The position numbers and the translations under genes were made by a program. A model generated the notes under the pieces. That model made no database searches. It was not told where the DNA came from and saw only the letters and a list, made by a program, of their open reading frames with translations. A DNA stretch of 64,000 nt from Pseudolabrys sp. Root1462 (GTDB lineage Bacteria; Pseudomonadota; Alphaproteobacteria; Rhizobiales; Xanthobacteraceae): positions 2,536,609 through 2,600,608 of the forward strand of contig NZ_LMFS01000001.1 in assembly GCF_001426945.1 (NCBI RefSeq). The letters run 5' to 3'. Shown piece by piece: positions 63,101-64,000 of this stretch; position 1 is the first letter of the stretch, and each line of letters begins with the position of its first letter.

Positions 63101-64000
63101 CGCGTTCCTGCCGCCACACTAACGGACTGGTGCGAGGTCACGACCGTGCTGGTGGAAGCGCCGGCGCCGGTCATCAGACCGTACAGGTTGGCGTTGGCGG
63201 CCGTGCTGGCGTTCAAGACTGCAGCGCTGCCGATATCGATACCGCCGGCGCTGAACAGTTCGGTCGCGTCGATGCGCACGCCGAGAGTCGCGGTCTCGGT
63301 CATCGTCGAAGTGGCGCCGCCGCCCGCGAACAGGCCGCCCGCCGTCAGGCTCACCGTGTCGGCGGCAGTCAGCGTGGCAAAGGATCCGATGTGGATCTTG
63401 GCGAGCGAGGTCAGCGGATTGTCGTTGAGGCTGAAGATGGTGCCGCTGTCGATGTAGGTGTTGACGGTCTGCGTCACCGTCGAGCTGCTCAACGTCGCCG
63501 CGCCGGCCGCGACACCGCCGGATCCGGCGCGCGCGCCGCCGCCCGTCTTGGTCACCGTGTCGGCGGCGATGACGTTCATATCGCCCCCGGCCGAATTAAT
63601 GACCAGATTGGCGCCGACGCCGGCGTTCACCGTGGACGTGATGGTGTTGGCGGCATTGCCGCCACTGGCGCCGATCGCCGACGCCTGGAACGCGTCGCCG
63701 GTGGCGGCATAATTCGTGGTGTGCCCGGCGCGCACGCCAAGGCCGCCGAGATAGAGTATCGTCGCCGTCGTGGTGTTGGCGTTGCCCTTGAGCGAAGCGT
63801 CCACCGTCGACGTCGTCGACGTGGTCGAGACCGCGGCGGCGCCGGCGGAGAAACCGCCGGAGCCGGCGGTCGATTTCGCTGCATTGGTGTCGGTGCCGGT
63901 CGCGACGATCGAGAGCGAGCCGGTGTTGTTCGCAGAAGTGACGACGCCGGTGTCGAGATAAGCCGTGGTGTGGCCGTTCGACGACGCCAGAGTAATGGTG
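54127..64000 (-). CDS. Giant TpsA-type filamentous haemagglutinin-like exoprotein, N-terminus outside the window
   Basis: At least 3,290 aa in one open frame that continues past the right edge, so signal peptide and TPS secretion domain are not visible. The whole visible part is Gly/Ser/Thr/Ala/Asn-rich beta-helix-like sequence (LTASGSI, ISVTAATGNV-type rungs), as in FhaB and HMW adhesins. Residues near 56-57 kb down to 55 kb form seven Trp-anchored repeats. A less repetitive, aromatic-rich section at about 60.3-62.7 kb holds the only six cysteines I found. The C-terminus ends LVSFASAAYGR, with no toxin-type domain. Secretion through the downstream TpsB is expected. Adhesin or biofilm role is family-based inference. 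Confidence 0.9.
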   Translation of the reverse strand, partial: TITLASSNGHTTAYLDTGVVTSANNTGSLSIVATGTDTNAAKSTAGSGGFSAGAAAVSTTSTTSTVDASLKGNANTTTATILYLGGLGVRAGHTTNYAATGDAFQASAIGASGGNAANTITSTVNAGVGANLVINSAGGDMNVIAADTVTKTGGGARAGSGGVAAGAATLSSSTVTQTVNTYIDSGTIFSLNDNPLTSLAKIHIGSFATLTAADTVSLTAGGLFAGGGATSTMTETATLGVRIDATELFSAGGIDIGSAAVLNASTAANANLYGLMTGAGASTSTVVTSHQSVSVAAGTRIEAWGPISIYAGQSNFAAASGGGGAFSQVTANATTVVYNYALIPINPTYDGNAEAYSYATLTLGAGSLVLGANNVFLGATQGGMSAQGKGTSYNPYLTLFSTENHSDRSISNADANNVAGIGDVVINGRVVAGIHNSNTIVIGVNGALTLDTGLSCQVQSTCWNLTLEQVSDPSQFNPVMSYNHQTIQYSLTGGFSPYQDVLGQIAALSGLSTTQVDAAISGHQTITAVNDDTAGTKQRQIDTLIQQAPFASRGSGQVYAFNNILASAGNVSILAKNLYGTNGSVTANGSPLISIDNQGIKFLALNALTVTAVTGGNVNFTGSAGESQSLGITYRRDTTGTQPLIRVSASYNTIDTNTGLPVYNGQPLATPPDIYFNGAVTVVNGLLSITDLLGSVVATKSLTPLAMEMYVPKGAFTFNGGANSIYNLSGDVASQWDSQEFRPTDTLTAVEAAATWLGTYGSVYMGGDGTKHPYQYFYSNSGDTFQNSVVTNYSNADTIFTARMLSLSYGGGSLWSAIFLPTNGLTGNYNTIENTSQSLVFAPWERHNYEDQAYGDGGHGGPFNCSGCGSYFQVIHLQPYALQPKTAQSTTTPASSLNFGKALIISADVININGTATVGQTSNYSVNIGDTARDTINNILSHSDQLASARQNAAAGKLVDLSGVVSTSASGDVKIGAQYNALTNQIVLSSVVQGTGGYVYLNGKIISTSTSGSSQGNIIVNGGAGTVNVVNTSGFDLVTNTINTGVTAASVVQIVDHLKNQTTWYVYNAGASAGQQVTTYQANNITTSAYTSSNVSIVGQSGPSGLEYDPAANMYYQWVDTATLTRPSNTQSNQYNWTFANTGATGLNGWTRSAGTLVANVQSVSNGQATGSLQGDNFQSVMTASGSYYLNSFSTGDKCCGTDFSGTWNQEIYTSVTLTLTNTVKASFPIGISFNGGGLSTVNVNSNSSIVLNGPINNLQGTTRLDATGANSSITVASGAANAVVTGTTVTLNGQGGVGTAANPIPVQVYGGTLTASSTDRDIAVRAAGPLSVNRVTVNTAYSNASTGRPEPRGDVYLTASGDITSAQAYNASSPIIVARSIELDSTAGAVGASLVSDGQGGTTLSANPIVLQTWATTFDNGATDGGLLSSTSATGTYIVQPQGDVRLGHLIAPPANTIVPAVSSQGPVLIAALNGNILNGITSGGLSTAQQQYLEGVWASLGLVNGSGGQAVASYESMVNAAYNDYWQLRNLAFADGVTYSISTLGTAAIGAQLIAAGTLATGTDLNSADAQAAIRAEVFKRYNRDQYLLGLKTAAQLGGTVEDIVGSQVAASLDTLKQKFNATRDAAHQVDDPYAQIIATSALTAALAPGGYNSAFSYTIDQSSVLYASLTSGSQWSLDQLRYTVGQGATGAPPSIADMPINVSGRQVMLYAPNGSIGSLAPDDVFSFTSASASNLTDAQKGLLATAGPGQLSVATSVDPNTHITTYTITVKQQSLVIVSPRGPVAAKALNDIYLGSVSDGQDSAGDMLLGGIGASLFGPVSGAASAGVQTTASGGGQVQLHAVGSIIGGVAGQVAISGNIANLTLTADNGSIGRSGSAALRLALTGATIGQVDDAVAAQGIYLNQTTGDLVLGRVMAGQGSSAIELTASGSIYQLASFTDPTQFHISGSSLNVSAGGNVGFNGATLQALQVKITGAITGSAVGALEILSPQSDMVIGSAGGTLTSGGALTLSTIAGSINLNNDINSIGALTLLANAAVNFSAGTSLDPVTAKSSGGAITVVAATLAMGNYSVLDAAGVLSVTTTGNATLGQLRSAASYAAAGNAASIIVNAGGVTTAAILSNGDAQTDLVTTGTGAVVSLRANNIGTASQRVAVSSQALAATATDGSIYLTAAPDMRATLLSAVEGTVDVTGAGSYTLDSVLASTSAGATGHFIAKTTGAGTLTVGTATGRGTVRLLAADNVSFGSLTSLVLAGDPGDVSVTTGEGAILGGSITAYGGVTLTAGANLPVGSPLAANAKIISTGSIASSTLIALSARGDIDWQTLNAATTIDVTSTDGGARVGTATTVGSITMHAKQDVAFDQLTNTAPPGQGDVTLTSDNGAIIGGSITSNGSVSLIAAGSITATGAAGNGGTLNWSVLRAGGSMFLHSLGDAITIDVATSGGGLTLWARNNVTFRQVSTTGSGSNIVLRSDEGAIIALGTGLVNVDASGSATMNAATSITGGEVRAGGSVAMTATNGQIGWNAVTAGTTVDVRSSADAIDIATILSGGTQSLWAERNVTFTQLTATAGGADITSNNGAIVGGSVALGGATRMLAKTTISGTTATSIAGAMDMSAEEMITWNAVNAAGGSLTITSTRETMNIPSLSSGGKMTLDVAQDMAITQITTTGIPGDAGDVEVTSHTGRITGGTIAANGGVALNAPISITGVSATGATGAVSMNTNGLIDWTAVTAGTTVNARSTADSVNFGTVTSGGTQTIRAAQNVNFGTLTTNGITGGDVGDVGVAADAGFIQGTTVAANGSVSLVAATTNKGTTLGATVGSVSLAASGLIEWATITAGTTVNARSTADSIDFGTVTSGGTQTIRAASNVDFDRLTTNGIAGDAGSVGVTADTGYIQGTTVAANGSASLTAATTNKGTTLGATTGSVALAASGVIDWTTVTAGKTVNARSTADSINFASVTSGGTQTIHADQNVTFQQLTTTGIPGDLGDIIVTADHGSINGSAVSANGDASFVSGQSINVSTMRAGSATLSTPYNLSIGMLSVYRAMTLGADIIHVTAEQLASVPPVPLHVVVTGYRGGVATYANLNIDPPQVIVDRFSVVDSAVTVDSPSLTVVAGYVPGQMLLNTPAGQILLNNRGPGPVGGNNLQLYQPGGVFTMQQIGNANFSNTQVVYYDTTISSTIINYGGGDFTGSAFVRNAPRDMRNGDMGDVEGLERTALMALYLRGVAEGRIGRGPIEVIGEGPAVNVDGLLPTGEKRKLRKGYRTNLRSSAVENRGLVSFASAAYGR
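54960..57060 (-). repeat. Seven tandem Trp-anchored repeats in the TpsA gene
   Basis: Each unit carries a W followed by xxxxAGTTV-like residues and S-T-A-D. The Trp codons lie near 57029, 56744, 56426, 56129, 55814, 55499 and 55187, so spacings are 285, 318, 297, 315, 315 and 312 bases, all multiples of three. The last three units (55.1-55.9 kb) are almost identical at the protein level (AGTTVNARSTADS, TSGGTQTI, ANGS, TTNKGTTLGAT), while the first ones are degenerate. Confidence 0.88.

Overview
The window looks like a chromosomal segment of a high-GC alphaproteobacterium, probably a Hyphomicrobiales/Bradyrhizobium-Rhodopseudomonas-like soil organism. This is inferred from the GC-rich codon use, the density of Liv-type and Bug-type transport genes, and the many catabolic enzyme families; no rRNA or other marker gene is present to prove it. 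I saw no tRNA, rRNA, CRISPR array, insertion sequence, phage gene or origin.

Layout. (1) 97-12495: a carboxylate-type catabolic block: a GntR/FCD regulator, a Bug (TctC-type) binding protein, an aldehyde dehydrogenase, two tandem MmgE/PrpD proteins, a TcuA-like flavoprotein, a divergent CysB-like LysR regulator, an enolase-superfamily enzyme and a GMC oxidoreductase. (2) 12748-21513: a cyclase-family hydrolase, then a compact plus-strand operon in which livGFHM runs into a Baeyer-Villiger-type monooxygenase, an SDR, the cognate binding protein and a second SDR. (3) 21563-26364: a GABA-type aminotransferase and a proVWX betaine/proline-type ABC transporter. (4) 26516-33011: NIPSNAP, alpha/beta hydrolase, luciferase-like monooxygenase, a flavin reductase with a Nudix-like tail, a PucR regulator, an AA_synth-family protein and an Lrp/AsnC regulator. 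(5) 33030-49553: a GabD-like dehydrogenase, a GlcG/HbpS protein, then a long minus-strand set (livK-H-M-G-F, ICL/PEP-mutase-family lyase, HyuB, HyuA, an isochorismatase-fold protein lacking the catalytic Cys, a flavoprotein) under a GntR/UTRA regulator, with a divergent LeuCD-type hydro-lyase.

(6) 49554-51153: an ECF sigma factor, a DUF4142 protein and a periplasmic cupredoxin. Two sites of the form GGAACCT-N16-TCYAA lie exactly where promoters for the sigma gene and for the DUF4142-cupredoxin pair are expected, suggesting a small self-activating regulon. (7) 51690-64000: a two-partner secretion locus: a very large TpsA exoprotein that runs off the window's right edge, its TpsB outer-membrane transporter, and a small exported protein closed by a terminator.

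The overall picture is an accessory catabolic region with at least four import systems and six local transcription regulators from several families, next to an envelope/adhesion locus. The substrates are not identifiable from sequence alone. The items most worth a second look are the HyuAB/LeuCD/ICL-family gene set with its Cys-less isochorismatase-fold member, the monooxygenase with an altered Baeyer-Villiger fingerprint, the flavin reductase-Nudix fusion, the sigma factor's paired promoters, and the repeat and cysteine architecture of TpsA.
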